Source: an uncultured Campylobacter sp. (GTDB taxonomy: Bacteria > Campylobacterota > Campylobacteria > Campylobacterales > Campylobacteraceae). From it: 21,170 bases of DNA. The translations under genes and the position numbers were made by a program. The DNA is taken from the NCBI RefSeq assembly GCF_938045775.1, contig NZ_CALIBH010000168.1, positions 1 through 21,170 of the forward strand, in the 5' to 3' direction. The first letter of the stretch is position 1. Each line of letters opens with the position of its first letter. Of the stretch, positions 1 to 6,521 are shown one piece after another. The notes below the pieces were generated by a model that saw only the letters and a list, made by a program, of their open reading frames with translations, did not search any database and was not told where the DNA came from.

Positions 1-33
1 GTAAATTTAAGAAAGTAAATTTAAGGGGTAAAA

Positions 34-591
34 ATGAGTGAAATTTTAGTTGTATCAGGTCACACTGACCTTGAAAATTCCTTTGCAAATAAGATAATTT
101 TAGGCGAGCTCGAAAAACTGCTACCGGACGCAAAATTTGACATCCTGAGCGAACTGTATGCGAACTACCACATAGACGTGAGCGCAGAGCAAGAAAAGCT
201 CATAAATGCCGATGTGATCGTGCTTCAATTTCCGTTTTTTTGGTACGGTGTACCTTCGCTTATGCAAAAGTGGTTTGAGGACGTATTCGTGCATGGATTT
301 TCGCACGGACGCACTGGCGATAAGCTAAAAGGCAAAAAGCTCGTTATCTCCTTTACAAGCGGTGCACTGGAAGAGATGTATCAAAAAGGCAGTTTGCAAA
401 ACTACGAAGTGGAGGAATTTTTGCCGCCGCTAAAACAGACCGCAAATATGTGCGGCATGCAACTTGCAGGAGTCGTGTATAGCGGAGGGCTATCGTATCA
501 GAACCGAAGCGACGAAGAAAAACTCACCGCGATGCGCCAAAAGGCTATCTTACACGCCGCGCGCGTCGCCGAACTTATTAAAAATTTATAG
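34..591 (+). CDS. NAD(P)H-dependent oxidoreductase, flavodoxin-like fold (KefF/MdaB-like)
   Basis: This 185-residue cytoplasmic protein belongs by appearance to the Flavodoxin_2 family of FMN/FAD quinone reductases, which transfer two electrons from NAD(P)H to quinones. Visible support: a beta strand leading into a flavin-phosphate loop (SGHTDLENSFANK, residues 8-20), then the family's QFPFFWYGVPSLMQKW segment (65-80) and a strand ending SFTSG (106-110), where the flavin ring is usually contacted. Length fits the family. The ATG at 34 has AAGGGG at 23-28. The YciI-like gene follows after 8 nt with its ribosome site next to this stop, so the two are probably co-transcribed. The substrate cannot be named from sequence; a KefF-like ancillary role is possible, but no potassium channel gene is present here. 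Confidence 0.85.
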   Translation: MSEILVVSGHTDLENSFANKIILGELEKLLPDAKFDILSELYANYHIDVSAEQEKLINADVIVLQFPFFWYGVPSLMQKWFEDVFVHGFSHGRTGDKLKGKKLVISFTSGALEEMYQKGSLQNYEVEEFLPPLKQTANMCGMQLAGVVYSGGLSYQNRSDEEKLTAMRQKAILHAARVAELIKNL

Positions 592-599
592 GAGCGATA

Positions 600-899
600 A
601 TGTATCTGATCAACATAACTTTAAATCAAAATTTAGTACCGGCCGGGCGTGCGGATGAGCTTTTTGCTACGCATAGAGCGTGGTTTGCTAAAAATTTGGA
701 GGCGGGAAATTTCTTGCTACTAGGGCCTTATCTGGATCGCGAGCACGCGGGCGTCATAATTGCGCAAGCGCCAAATCGCACGGCACTGGATAAAATTTTA
801 AAAAGCGATGTTTATTATCCAAATTTAGCAGAGTACGAAGTGCGCGAATTTAAAGCAAATCTAATCAGCGAAAAGATACTTGAATACAAAGGAAGGTAA
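600..899 (+). CDS. YciI-like domain protein
   Basis: This 99-residue protein looks like a YciI-family (ferredoxin-like, alpha/beta) protein. Evidence: an N-terminal strand (MYLINITLN), a helix with H and W (ATHRAWFAKNLEAG, about 22-37), a central strand GNFLLLGPY followed by DREHAGVIIAQ, and a helix-strand end ANLISEKI. Members are small cytoplasmic dimers; some are dehalogenase- or muconolactone-isomerase-like enzymes, and many have unknown substrates. The start codon lies 8 nt after the oxidoreductase stop, with TAGGAG spanning that stop, which suggests translational coupling. Together with the flanking reductase and cupin this hints at a small quinone or electrophile detoxification group, but that role is inference. 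Confidence 0.8.
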   Translation: MYLINITLNQNLVPAGRADELFATHRAWFAKNLEAGNFLLLGPYLDREHAGVIIAQAPNRTALDKILKSDVYYPNLAEYEVREFKANLISEKILEYKGR

Positions 900-1006
900 T
901 AAAATATCTTAAATTTATATGCTTTTTAGCAATGGGCGGGCGATGCTGTTTTTGCTAAGTTTAAGCGCACAAACGGGCATTACGAAATTTAAACAAAGGA
1001 GAAGCT

Positions 1007-1066
1007 ATGCAAAACACTCAAATTTTGGTTAAAAAAAAGAGGAGCTTGCCGTTTATGACAAGGTGA
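1007..1066 (+). other. Out-of-frame 5' end of the cupin gene with A8 slippery tract
   Basis: AAAGGAG at 996-1002 is followed 4 nt later by ATG at 1007, the only well-placed start for the downstream cupin. Reading from it gives MQNTQILVKKKRSLPFMTR and then TGA at 1064. The run of eight A at 1031-1038 followed by G forms codons AAA AAA AAG, that is A-AAA-AAG in the zero frame. A -1 slip there, or one extra A, continues as KEELAVYDKV straight into the cupin frame at 1063. This may be a recent one-base deletion, a sequencing error, transcriptional slippage or programmed frameshifting. Confidence 0.75.
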
Positions 1067-1455
1067 GCGATAAAATTTTCGCAGGCGGTCTGCCGAAAGT
1101 CACGCTACTTTTCGGCGCGATGTCTTATGCAAATGTAGCGGCTGCGCTGGTGCATTTTCCACGCGGAGTACGCACGGCATGGCACACGCATCCTGCGGGG
1201 CAAAATTTAATCGTAACGAAGGGCAAAATTTACACCGGTACGGCGGACGGAATCGTGCAAATCGCTCACCCAGGCGACGTAGTGCTTTGTCCGCCGGGCG
1301 TCAAACACTGGCATGGAGCCGGACTGCACGAAGACGTCGAGCACATCGCGGTAACCTTTGAAAAGGACGGCAAAAACGTAGCATGGATGGAGCATCTAAG
1401 CGAGGACGAGTATAAAAGCCTCATCGAAAAAGCGGACGCAAAGAATGCGGAGTAA
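1063..1455 (+). CDS. Cupin-domain protein, 5' end frameshifted
   Basis: The long open frame encodes about 130 residues from a GTG codon and carries a complete single cupin fold. The first cupin motif is visible as RTAWHTHPAGQNLIVTKG, with two His and a Gln as likely metal ligands; the second is PGDVVLCPPGVKHWHG, with the last ligand His. It resembles small cupins of the (R)-mandelonitrile-lyase-like or carboxymuconolactone-associated type. The GTG has no good ribosome site; the proper start is probably ATG 1007 in another frame, giving about 149 residues after a one-base correction. The gene converges on the immunity-like gene, with a shared terminator hairpin between them. Enzyme activity and substrate are unknown. 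Confidence 0.75.
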   Translation: MSDKIFAGGLPKVTLLFGAMSYANVAAALVHFPRGVRTAWHTHPAGQNLIVTKGKIYTGTADGIVQIAHPGDVVLCPPGVKHWHGAGLHEDVEHIAVTFEKDGKNVAWMEHLSEDEYKSLIEKADAKNAE

Positions 1456-1490
1456 GTGTCCTCCAGATAGAATTTACGGCAGTCGCCAGG

Positions 1491-1525
1491 CAAATTTTAC
1501 GCGCCGTTAGGCGCATTTAAATTTG
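1491..1525. terminator. Probable bidirectional terminator between convergent genes
   Basis: A nested inverted repeat: CAAATTT (1491-1497) pairs with AAATTTG (1519-1525) around an inner GCGCC/GGCGC stem (1501-1505/1510-1514) with a GTTA loop. T- and A-rich flanks on both sides suit termination in both directions. It sits between the convergent cupin and Imm10-like genes and overlaps the stop codon of the latter (1517-1519). Confidence 0.6.
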
Positions 1526-1882
1526 CCCCTCGATGCTAAGCAGATCGCCGAAAATTTCTTCGCAATACTGAATGAAGCGTTTTGGAATTTTAACGCCGCT
1601 GATATCCACGGCGATGACGCTATCTTGGACTTCAAAAACGATAAGCTCGCTAGTGATTTTCACCGCCTTGCAGCCGTTATAGCATACGTCGCCATTGCAC
1701 TCTGCGTATAAGCCGTTATGCGGTGCGTCTGCATCCTCATACCGCCCGAGCTTGATCGGTCTTTGGAAAAGCAGATAGTTTTTATAGTCGTACTTGTCGT
1801 CCGCAAGGCCTATCATATAATAATTCTCGGCGCTGTTTTTGGAAGCGGTCGCAACACCTGCTTTAAAATTTAGTCTAAACAT
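1517..1882 (-). CDS. Imm10-like immunity-family protein (tentative)
   Basis: This encodes 121 residues when started at the ATG at 1882, which has AAGG upstream; an upstream TTG at 1909 would add 9 residues and is less likely. The sequence is mostly strand-forming with a characteristic block: YYMIGLADDKYDYKNYLLFQ, then a Tyr-containing strand, a Gly/Cys turn (CYNGCKAVKI) and a strand SELIVFEV, ending in a helix (KRFIQYCEEIFGDLL). This order resembles the Imm10 family of immunity proteins of polymorphic toxin systems, where a VGFADDE.....YLILQR block and a YGG turn recur. No toxin gene lies nearby. It begins 44 nt after the purM stop on the same strand and is probably co-transcribed with it. 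Family assignment is from memory of the pattern; function is unproven. Confidence 0.55.
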   Translation of the reverse strand: MFRLNFKAGVATASKNSAENYYMIGLADDKYDYKNYLLFQRPIKLGRYEDADAPHNGLYAECNGDVCYNGCKAVKITSELIVFEVQDSVIAVDISGVKIPKRFIQYCEEIFGDLLSIEGQI

Positions 1883-1926
1883 AAATTCTGCCTTGGCAAA
1901 AAGCAGCAAATTTTACCGCTTCAAAT

Positions 1927-2910
1927 TTACACGAGCTGTGCGCCCGCGCCTTTTACGACCTCGCCGATAACGTAGCCGCCCGAGTTAGCGAGCACGAAGT
2001 CCGCGTTTTCTTTCGGCGCTACGACGATCATACCAACGCCCATGTTAAACGTTCTCATCATCTCGGCAGGCTCTACCTTTTGCACGATGATTTTAAAGAT
2101 TTCGGGCGTGCGGATCGCTGCAAGCTCGATCTTCGCGCCCAGCCCCTCAGGAAATACTCTCGGCAGATTCTCCACGATGCCGCCGCCCGTGATATGCGCG
2201 AGCGCGTGGATCTTGTCTTTTAAATTTAAAAAGTCGCCGACGTAAATCCTGGTCGGCTCCAAAAGCACGTCGATGAGCGCTCGACCGTTCACTTTATCGT
2301 CAAATTTTAGCCCCAGCTCGGCGATTACTTTGCGAGCGAGAGAGAAGCCGTTTGAGTGCAGGCCGCTGCTAGGAAGCGCGATGAGCACGTCGCCCTCACG
2401 TACGAACTTGCTGCGGTCGATCTCGTCCTCTTCGGCGATACCCACGGCAAAGCCTGCGAGGTCAAAGTCGCCTTTCTCATACATCGAGGGCATCTCCGCC
2501 GTTTCACCGCCGATTAGCGCGCAGCGGGCGAGTTTGCAGCCCTCGGCGATGCTTTTTACGACCTCTTTGGCATCCGCGATCTCAAGCTTCGCCGTCGCGT
2601 AGTAGTCGAGGAAAAATAGCGGCTCGGCGAAGTTACAGATGAGATCATTCACGCACATCGCGACGAGGTCCTGCCCCACGCCCTCAAATTTGCGCGCGTC
2701 GATCGCGAGTCGCAGCTTTGTGCCCACGCCGTCGGTAGCGCCTAGGATCGCGGGCTTTTTGTAGCCTGCAGGTAGCCTTACTGCGCCGCTAAACGAGCCG
2801 ATACCGCCCAAAACGTGCGGAGTTTGCGTCGCTTTAACGAACGGTTTTATTGCGTTTACGAAGTCATTTCCCGCGTCTATATCGACGCCCGCGTCTTTGT
2901 AGCTTATCAA
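1927..2910 (-). CDS. purM: Phosphoribosylformylglycinamidine cyclo-ligase (AIR synthetase)
   Basis: PurM converts formylglycinamidine ribonucleotide and ATP to aminoimidazole ribonucleotide, the fifth step of de novo purine synthesis, in the cytoplasm. The 327-residue length is usual. Diagnostic motifs are the Gly-rich N-terminal loop GGIGSFSG (35-42), DGVGTKLRLA (60-69), DLVAMCVNDL (81-90), GGETAEMPSMY (134-144), LPSSGLHSNGFSLAR, and HITGGGIVENLPR in the C-terminal domain. The start is TTG at 2910, supported by TTGGAGGA about 6 nt upstream; no better ATG is available. It is divergent from coaE (73 nt between starts), and the Imm10-like gene follows it. Confidence 0.96.
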   Translation of the reverse strand: MISYKDAGVDIDAGNDFVNAIKPFVKATQTPHVLGGIGSFSGAVRLPAGYKKPAILGATDGVGTKLRLAIDARKFEGVGQDLVAMCVNDLICNFAEPLFFLDYYATAKLEIADAKEVVKSIAEGCKLARCALIGGETAEMPSMYEKGDFDLAGFAVGIAEEDEIDRSKFVREGDVLIALPSSGLHSNGFSLARKVIAELGLKFDDKVNGRALIDVLLEPTRIYVGDFLNLKDKIHALAHITGGGIVENLPRVFPEGLGAKIELAAIRTPEIFKIIVQKVEPAEMMRTFNMGVGMIVVAPKENADFVLANSGGYVIGEVVKGAGAQLV

Positions 2911-2929
2911 ATTTTATCCTCCAAGATGG

Positions 2930-2957
2930 TATAATTTTGCAGATTTTAGCTAAAATC
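2930..2957. promoter_or_regulatory. Divergent purM/coaE control region with 16-bp palindrome
   Basis: TATAAT at 2930-2935 is a good -10 for rightward transcription of coaE, with a start near 2942. Immediately after it lies the perfect palindrome GATTTTAGCTAAAATC (2942-2957). Each half contains TAAAAT, so it could also serve as a -10 in either direction, or as an operator. No convincing -35 is visible, as is common in Campylobacter. Confidence 0.4.
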
Positions 2958-2983
2958 GAATAAAAACGCTATAAAGGCTTACC

Positions 2984-3658
2984 TTGAAATTTAAACACGC
3001 AGTCGTCATTACAGGCAGTATCGGCAGCGGCAAGAGCGCGGTTTGCGAGCTACTTCGTGATCGTGGATTTGAGATCATCGATGCTGATAAGATTTCGCAC
3101 TGCGTCCTTGATCGCTGCGCTGCGCAGGTGGCTGAAATTTTCGGCGCGCAATATGTCGTGCAAAAAGACGTGAAAGCTAAAAATTTGAGTTTACATGCGG
3201 AATTTGACGCTAGCGGTGATGGGGAAATTTTATCCGCCCCTTGCGTTTCAGTAGATCGCAAAAAGCTAGGCAAGCTGGTGTTTAAAAACCCTGTGGAGCT
3301 TGCAAAGCTAGAAGCGCTACTGCATCCAAAGATAACGGCCGAAATTTTATCGCAGGCGCAGGCTTTGGAGGCGAAAGGAAAGCTTTTTTTCGTCGATATT
3401 CCGCTGTTTTTTGAGGGCAAGAGGTATGAGTTTTTTGATAAAGTAGCGGTTGTTTATGCGCCTAAAGATACGCTAATAGCGCGCGTGATGAAGCGAAACG
3501 GGCTCGATCATGCCGCTGCAAAGCACCGCGTGGAGCTGCAAATAGATATCGAGCAAAAGCGCGCTATGGCGGATTTCGTTATAGATAATAGCGGCGATCT
3601 TGCCGCGCTTAAGGCCGCGGTGGAGAGATTTTTAAAAGAGCTAAAAGATAAAATTTAG
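2984..3658 (+). CDS. coaE: Dephospho-CoA kinase
   Basis: CoaE phosphorylates the 3' hydroxyl of dephospho-CoA with ATP, the last step of coenzyme A synthesis. Evidence: a P-loop GSIGSGKS (11-18), IIDADKISH (the usual DAD motif), DRKKLGKLVF, the LLHPKI helix, FFVDIPLFFEG and the C-terminal DFVIDNSGD. At 224 residues it is somewhat longer than the usual 200-206 because of about 30 extra residues (roughly 59-90, rich in Ala, Lys, Asp) between FGAQYV and VDRKKLG. The start is TTG at 2984 with AAAGG at 2974-2978; no ATG fits. It runs divergently from purM. The Sel1-repeat gene follows 65 nt downstream with its own strong ribosome site. Confidence 0.93.
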   Translation: MKFKHAVVITGSIGSGKSAVCELLRDRGFEIIDADKISHCVLDRCAAQVAEIFGAQYVVQKDVKAKNLSLHAEFDASGDGEILSAPCVSVDRKKLGKLVFKNPVELAKLEALLHPKITAEILSQAQALEAKGKLFFVDIPLFFEGKRYEFFDKVAVVYAPKDTLIARVMKRNGLDHAAAKHRVELQIDIEQKRAMADFVIDNSGDLAALKAAVERFLKELKDKI

Positions 3659-3723
3659 CCCTTTGCGCGGTTGCGTAAAATTTCTACGCGAATTAAGATG
3701 AGTTGAAAATAAAGGAGAAGGCG

Positions 3724-4644
3724 ATGAGGATCGGTAGCTGTGCCCAAAAGGGCGCTAAATTTCAAAATTTTAAAAGCACGCCGCTTAAAGAGCGGTTAAA
3801 ATTTACGGCGCGAATGGTTTTGCTCTCTGCGCTGTTTGCGACGGGCGCTGCGGCGGAGATCGGCGATCTAAGGAAGGGCTGCGCCGCGGGGAGCGAGATG
3901 GATTGTAAAAAACTAAGCCGCGTGATAAATGAGCTGCAGCGCAACTGCGACGCAGGCGGCGAGGAAAACGCGCTGGATTGCGCAAATTTGGGTTACGCAT
4001 ACGACTCAAATAGAAGCTTCAGGCAGGCCGCGCGCTATTACGACATGGCGTGCAAGCTCGGCGAGCAGAAGGGCTGCGTCTATTTAGGGCTGCTCTACAA
4101 CGACGGGCAGGGGGTGGCGCAGGATCGCAAGAGGGCGAATGAGCTTTTTAGCGATGCTTGCAAGAAAAACAGCAGCGAGGGGTGCGCGAGCCTTGCATAC
4201 AACTATAAAAAGGGGCTCGGCGTCTATCCCGACACGAAAAAGGCGACCGAGCTTTTGATCAAGGCTTGCAAAATGGGGCAGGTAGAGGCGTGCCATAACC
4301 TAGGGCTTAGCTACGTCCTCGGCGAAGGCGTGAAAAAAGACGCGGACAGGGCTAGGATATTTTTTAATAGGGCTTGCGAGCAAGGACACGCGGATTCTTG
4401 CGTAAATTTGGGCGTTACGTATTTTAAGGGCGACGGCGGGCAAAAGGATCACGCCCTTGCTGCGAAGTATTTTAGCGAGGCGTGCGAGAAAAGCGACGAG
4501 CCGCTAGCCTGCGCAAATTTAGCGTATCAATACGAAAAGGGCTGGGGCGTAGCGAAAGATAAAAAGAGGGCGCGCGAGCTTTATGAAAAGGCTTGTAAGC
4601 TCGGAAGATTTGATGCTTGCGAGCATTTAAAGGCTATGAGGTAG
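3724..4644 (+). CDS. Secreted cysteine-rich Sel1-repeat (Hcp-like) protein
   Basis: From the ATG at 3724 (AAAGGAG at 3711-3717; an upstream TTG at 3703 lies before that site) the product is 306 residues. An unusually long basic N-region precedes a hydrophobic core (MVLLSALFATGAAA, 31-44) with likely cleavage near AAA/E45, so it should be periplasmic or secreted. The rest is tandem Sel1-like repeats of 36 residues, each with a paired Cys seven residues apart: 110/118, 146/154, 182/190, 218/226, 254/263 (eight apart), 291/299, plus earlier Cys pairs. This is the pattern of the Helicobacter cysteine-rich proteins, where each pair forms a disulfide clamping two helices. Some Hcp proteins bind penicillins or act on host immune cells; that function is not shown here. 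Confidence 0.88.
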   Translation: MRIGSCAQKGAKFQNFKSTPLKERLKFTARMVLLSALFATGAAAEIGDLRKGCAAGSEMDCKKLSRVINELQRNCDAGGEENALDCANLGYAYDSNRSFRQAARYYDMACKLGEQKGCVYLGLLYNDGQGVAQDRKRANELFSDACKKNSSEGCASLAYNYKKGLGVYPDTKKATELLIKACKMGQVEACHNLGLSYVLGEGVKKDADRARIFFNRACEQGHADSCVNLGVTYFKGDGGQKDHALAAKYFSEACEKSDEPLACANLAYQYEKGWGVAKDKKRARELYEKACKLGRFDACEHLKAMR

Positions 4645-4816
4645 GCTCTAACATCAAGCGTGAAAGGCTTACGATAAACCAGCTAACTAATGGGGGCGAG
4701 TTAGTAAAATATGTCTCAAAAGGGTCTAAAATAAACGATGCGCTTAAATTTAGATAGAAGTAAAATTTTAATAAAGCGTTAGTGAGCGTTAGTAATTTTA
4801 AAAATTTGCGAGGTAA
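4645..4816 (+). other. Intergenic region before dapF with short repeats
   Basis: No gene is seen. It contains a small inverted repeat CTAACT/AGTTAG (near 4684-4706) and two direct copies of GCGTTAGT (4776-4783 and 4786-4793). GAGGT at 4810-4814 is the probable ribosome site for dapF. No clear promoter or terminator is recognised. Confidence 0.5.
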
Positions 4817-5698
4817 ATGATGAAAATTTCAAAATATAATGCGAGCGGCAATGATTTCGTGATTTTTACGGATTCGGTTAAGGCGGATAGATCCAAGCTA
4901 GCGCGTGAGCTATGTGATAGGCGTGATGGAGTAGGCGCTGACGGGCTCATCGTCGTACTGCCGAAATTTAACGGTATCGAGGGGATAAATTTCGAGTGGG
5001 AATTTTACAATAGCGACGGCAGCAGCGCCGATATGTGCGGCAATGGCTCGCGCGCGGTATGCATGTATGCGTATGAGAATTTTTTGGCCGGGCAGAGCAT
5101 GAAATTCCTAAGCGGCGCAGGTGTAATTAGCGGTGAAATTTTCGGTATTTTCGGCGGAAATTTGAGCGAGAGCATGCGAGGCGAGCTACGCAATGTAAGC
5201 TTCGGCGAGATTTTCAATCTTCGCCCTAACGCTCACGCGTTAGTAGCTAACGTCGAGGTAATGCTAACACGCCCCAAACGCCTGGGCGAGAGCTTTGAGG
5301 AGGCAGGGCTAACGTGGTATTTTTATAACACAGGAGTGCCGCATTTGGTAACTTTTGTTAGTGATTTAAATGAGTTCAATGCCGCGCTAGCCCGTGATCT
5401 GCGTGAAAAGTATAACGCTAACGTTAATTATGCGTTAGTTCAAAGCCGCCTCGCAAGCAAAATTTTAAAGGTGCGCACCTTTGAGCGCGGCGTAGAGGCA
5501 GAAACTCTCGCATGCGGTACGGGGATGGCAGCATGCTTCATCGCAGGCGTCGAAAATATGGGGCTAGCTCCCGATATCCGCGTAGTACCTGCAAGTGGCG
5601 AAACGCTAAATTTGCGCTTAGGAGATGGAGGTAAAATTTACTTTCGCGGCGACGTTAGGCATACTTTCGATGGCGAATTTATCGGATACGTGGAGTAG
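4817..5698 (+). CDS. dapF: Diaminopimelate epimerase
   Basis: DapF interconverts LL- and meso-diaminopimelate, supplying meso-DAP for peptidoglycan and the precursor of lysine; it is cytoplasmic and PLP-independent, using two cysteines. Both are present: Cys74 in ADMCGNGSRA and Cys233 in TLACGTGMAA. Other family marks are KYNASGNDFV (6-15), RRDGVGADG (35-43), NSDGSSADMCGNG, YNTGVPHLV and VRTFERGVEAETLACGTG. At 293 residues it is slightly longer than the usual 270-280; extra residues lie around 105-135 (IFGIFGGNLSESMRGELRN). The start ATG at 4817 is followed by a second ATG; GAGGT lies 2-6 nt upstream of the first. A 676-nt gene-free stretch follows. Confidence 0.95.
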   Translation: MMKISKYNASGNDFVIFTDSVKADRSKLARELCDRRDGVGADGLIVVLPKFNGIEGINFEWEFYNSDGSSADMCGNGSRAVCMYAYENFLAGQSMKFLSGAGVISGEIFGIFGGNLSESMRGELRNVSFGEIFNLRPNAHALVANVEVMLTRPKRLGESFEEAGLTWYFYNTGVPHLVTFVSDLNEFNAALARDLREKYNANVNYALVQSRLASKILKVRTFERGVEAETLACGTGMAACFIAGVENMGLAPDIRVVPASGETLNLRLGDGGKIYFRGDVRHTFDGEFIGYVE

Positions 5699-6374
5699 GT
5701 AGGGCGAAATTTCGAGCCGGTTTGCGCGAGAATCCGTCAAATTTTCGAGTGTGATTTATGCAAGATTTCGCTTTTCACTCCGTTTTATAAAATAATAGAT
5801 TTGCAATACGACAGTGAAATTTTAAAATTTTATGATGATGAAATTTTAGAATTTTTGAGGATGGTTTGCGTGAGAATTTTAATTTTGAGGTAAAATTTGT
5901 CGCATCGTCACAGAATCTAATTCCAAATTTCGGAATTTTAAGATTTCAGCGTGTGGAATTTTACTACTAAGTTTGGAATTTTTTGATTGAATTCTGCACT
6001 TGCATTGCGCCAATTTAGGCTTCTGCGGAATTTAAGCGTTATAGCGTTTAAAATTTACGCTCTAACCCGCTCATTTGGTTTATAAATTTTGCTACCGCCG
6101 CAAAAATTCCGTCGTGTTCGCACGAGAGAAATTCCGCCACTGATAGCAGAAAGCGCGGCATCAAGCGCAAATCCTCGGCGCGGGTAAATCTATCATTGAC
6201 GATAAAGGCTGGATTTATCGATGCGGCAATTCTTGAAGTGCGGTAGAATTTACTAACGACGATAAAAGCATAGTGTAGTTACGGCGAAATTTAAAATTTG
6301 CGCCAGCCGAATTCTGCCGAGCCGCCATTTTGTCGTTTAAATTTTAAATTCCATCCGCGTCGGTTTGGCCGAAA
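5699..6374. other. Gene-free region between dapF and the minus-strand block
   Basis: I find no convincing coding sequence. The stretch is AT-rich with many scattered AAATTTT/GAATTTT words. It holds a bulged inverted repeat GGCGAAATTT/AAATTTGCGCC (6283-6304) that could end leftward transcription from the two small genes, and a loose direct repeat ending GACGATAAAGGC / GACGATAAAAGC (about 6184-6210 and 6242-6268). It may be decayed sequence or house an unrecognised RNA; nothing specific supports either. Confidence 0.5.
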
Positions 6375-6521
6375 CTAGGCATAAAGCCTGATGATTAACT
6401 CTCTAGCGAGCGCTAAAATTACGACGAAGATTGTAAATTTTAATAAAGATTTTTGTCGCATTGTGACGAGCATAGCGATGCCAAATAAAACGAGCGCAAT
6501 GTCTAAAAATGTATCTTTCAT
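6375..6521 (-). CDS. Small two-segment membrane protein, 48 aa
   Basis: A 48-residue frame starts at ATG 6521, whose ATGA overlaps the stop of the upstream 54-residue gene, a classic coupled arrangement that supports it being real. The product is two hydrophobic segments, FLDIALVLFGIAMLVT (about 5-20) and FTIFVVILALA (29-39), separated by a basic loop (MRQKSLLK) and ending ARELIIRLYA. It should be an inner-membrane hairpin. The end faintly recalls PsiE-family membrane proteins, but the similarity is too short to name a family. Function is unknown. Leftward there is only gene-free sequence. Confidence 0.55.
   Translation of the reverse strand: MKDTFLDIALVLFGIAMLVTMRQKSLLKFTIFVVILALARELIIRLYA

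Noticed and set aside
1..33. Short direct repeat GTAAATTTAAG at the window start
   Set aside because: Two 11-bp copies in AT-rich DNA of a genome full of AAATTT words; no array or element follows.
919..1032. Signal-peptide-like frame MLFSNGRAMLFLLSLSAQTG upstream of the cupin
   Set aside because: It ends in TAA at 1030 before the cupin domain, lacks a ribosome site, and the ATG at 1007 with AAAGGAG explains the region better.
2273..2602. 109-residue plus-strand open frame
   Set aside because: It is antisense to purM, Ser/Pro/Arg-rich, and has no domain features; purM is well supported.
2950..3420. 156-residue minus-strand open frame
   Set aside because: It lies opposite coaE, is Ser/Ala-rich as shadow frames often are, and has no recognisable domain; coaE is certain.
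3673..3689. Small hairpin GCGTA/TACGC after coaE
   Set aside because: Five base pairs and no U-tract; too weak to call a terminator.
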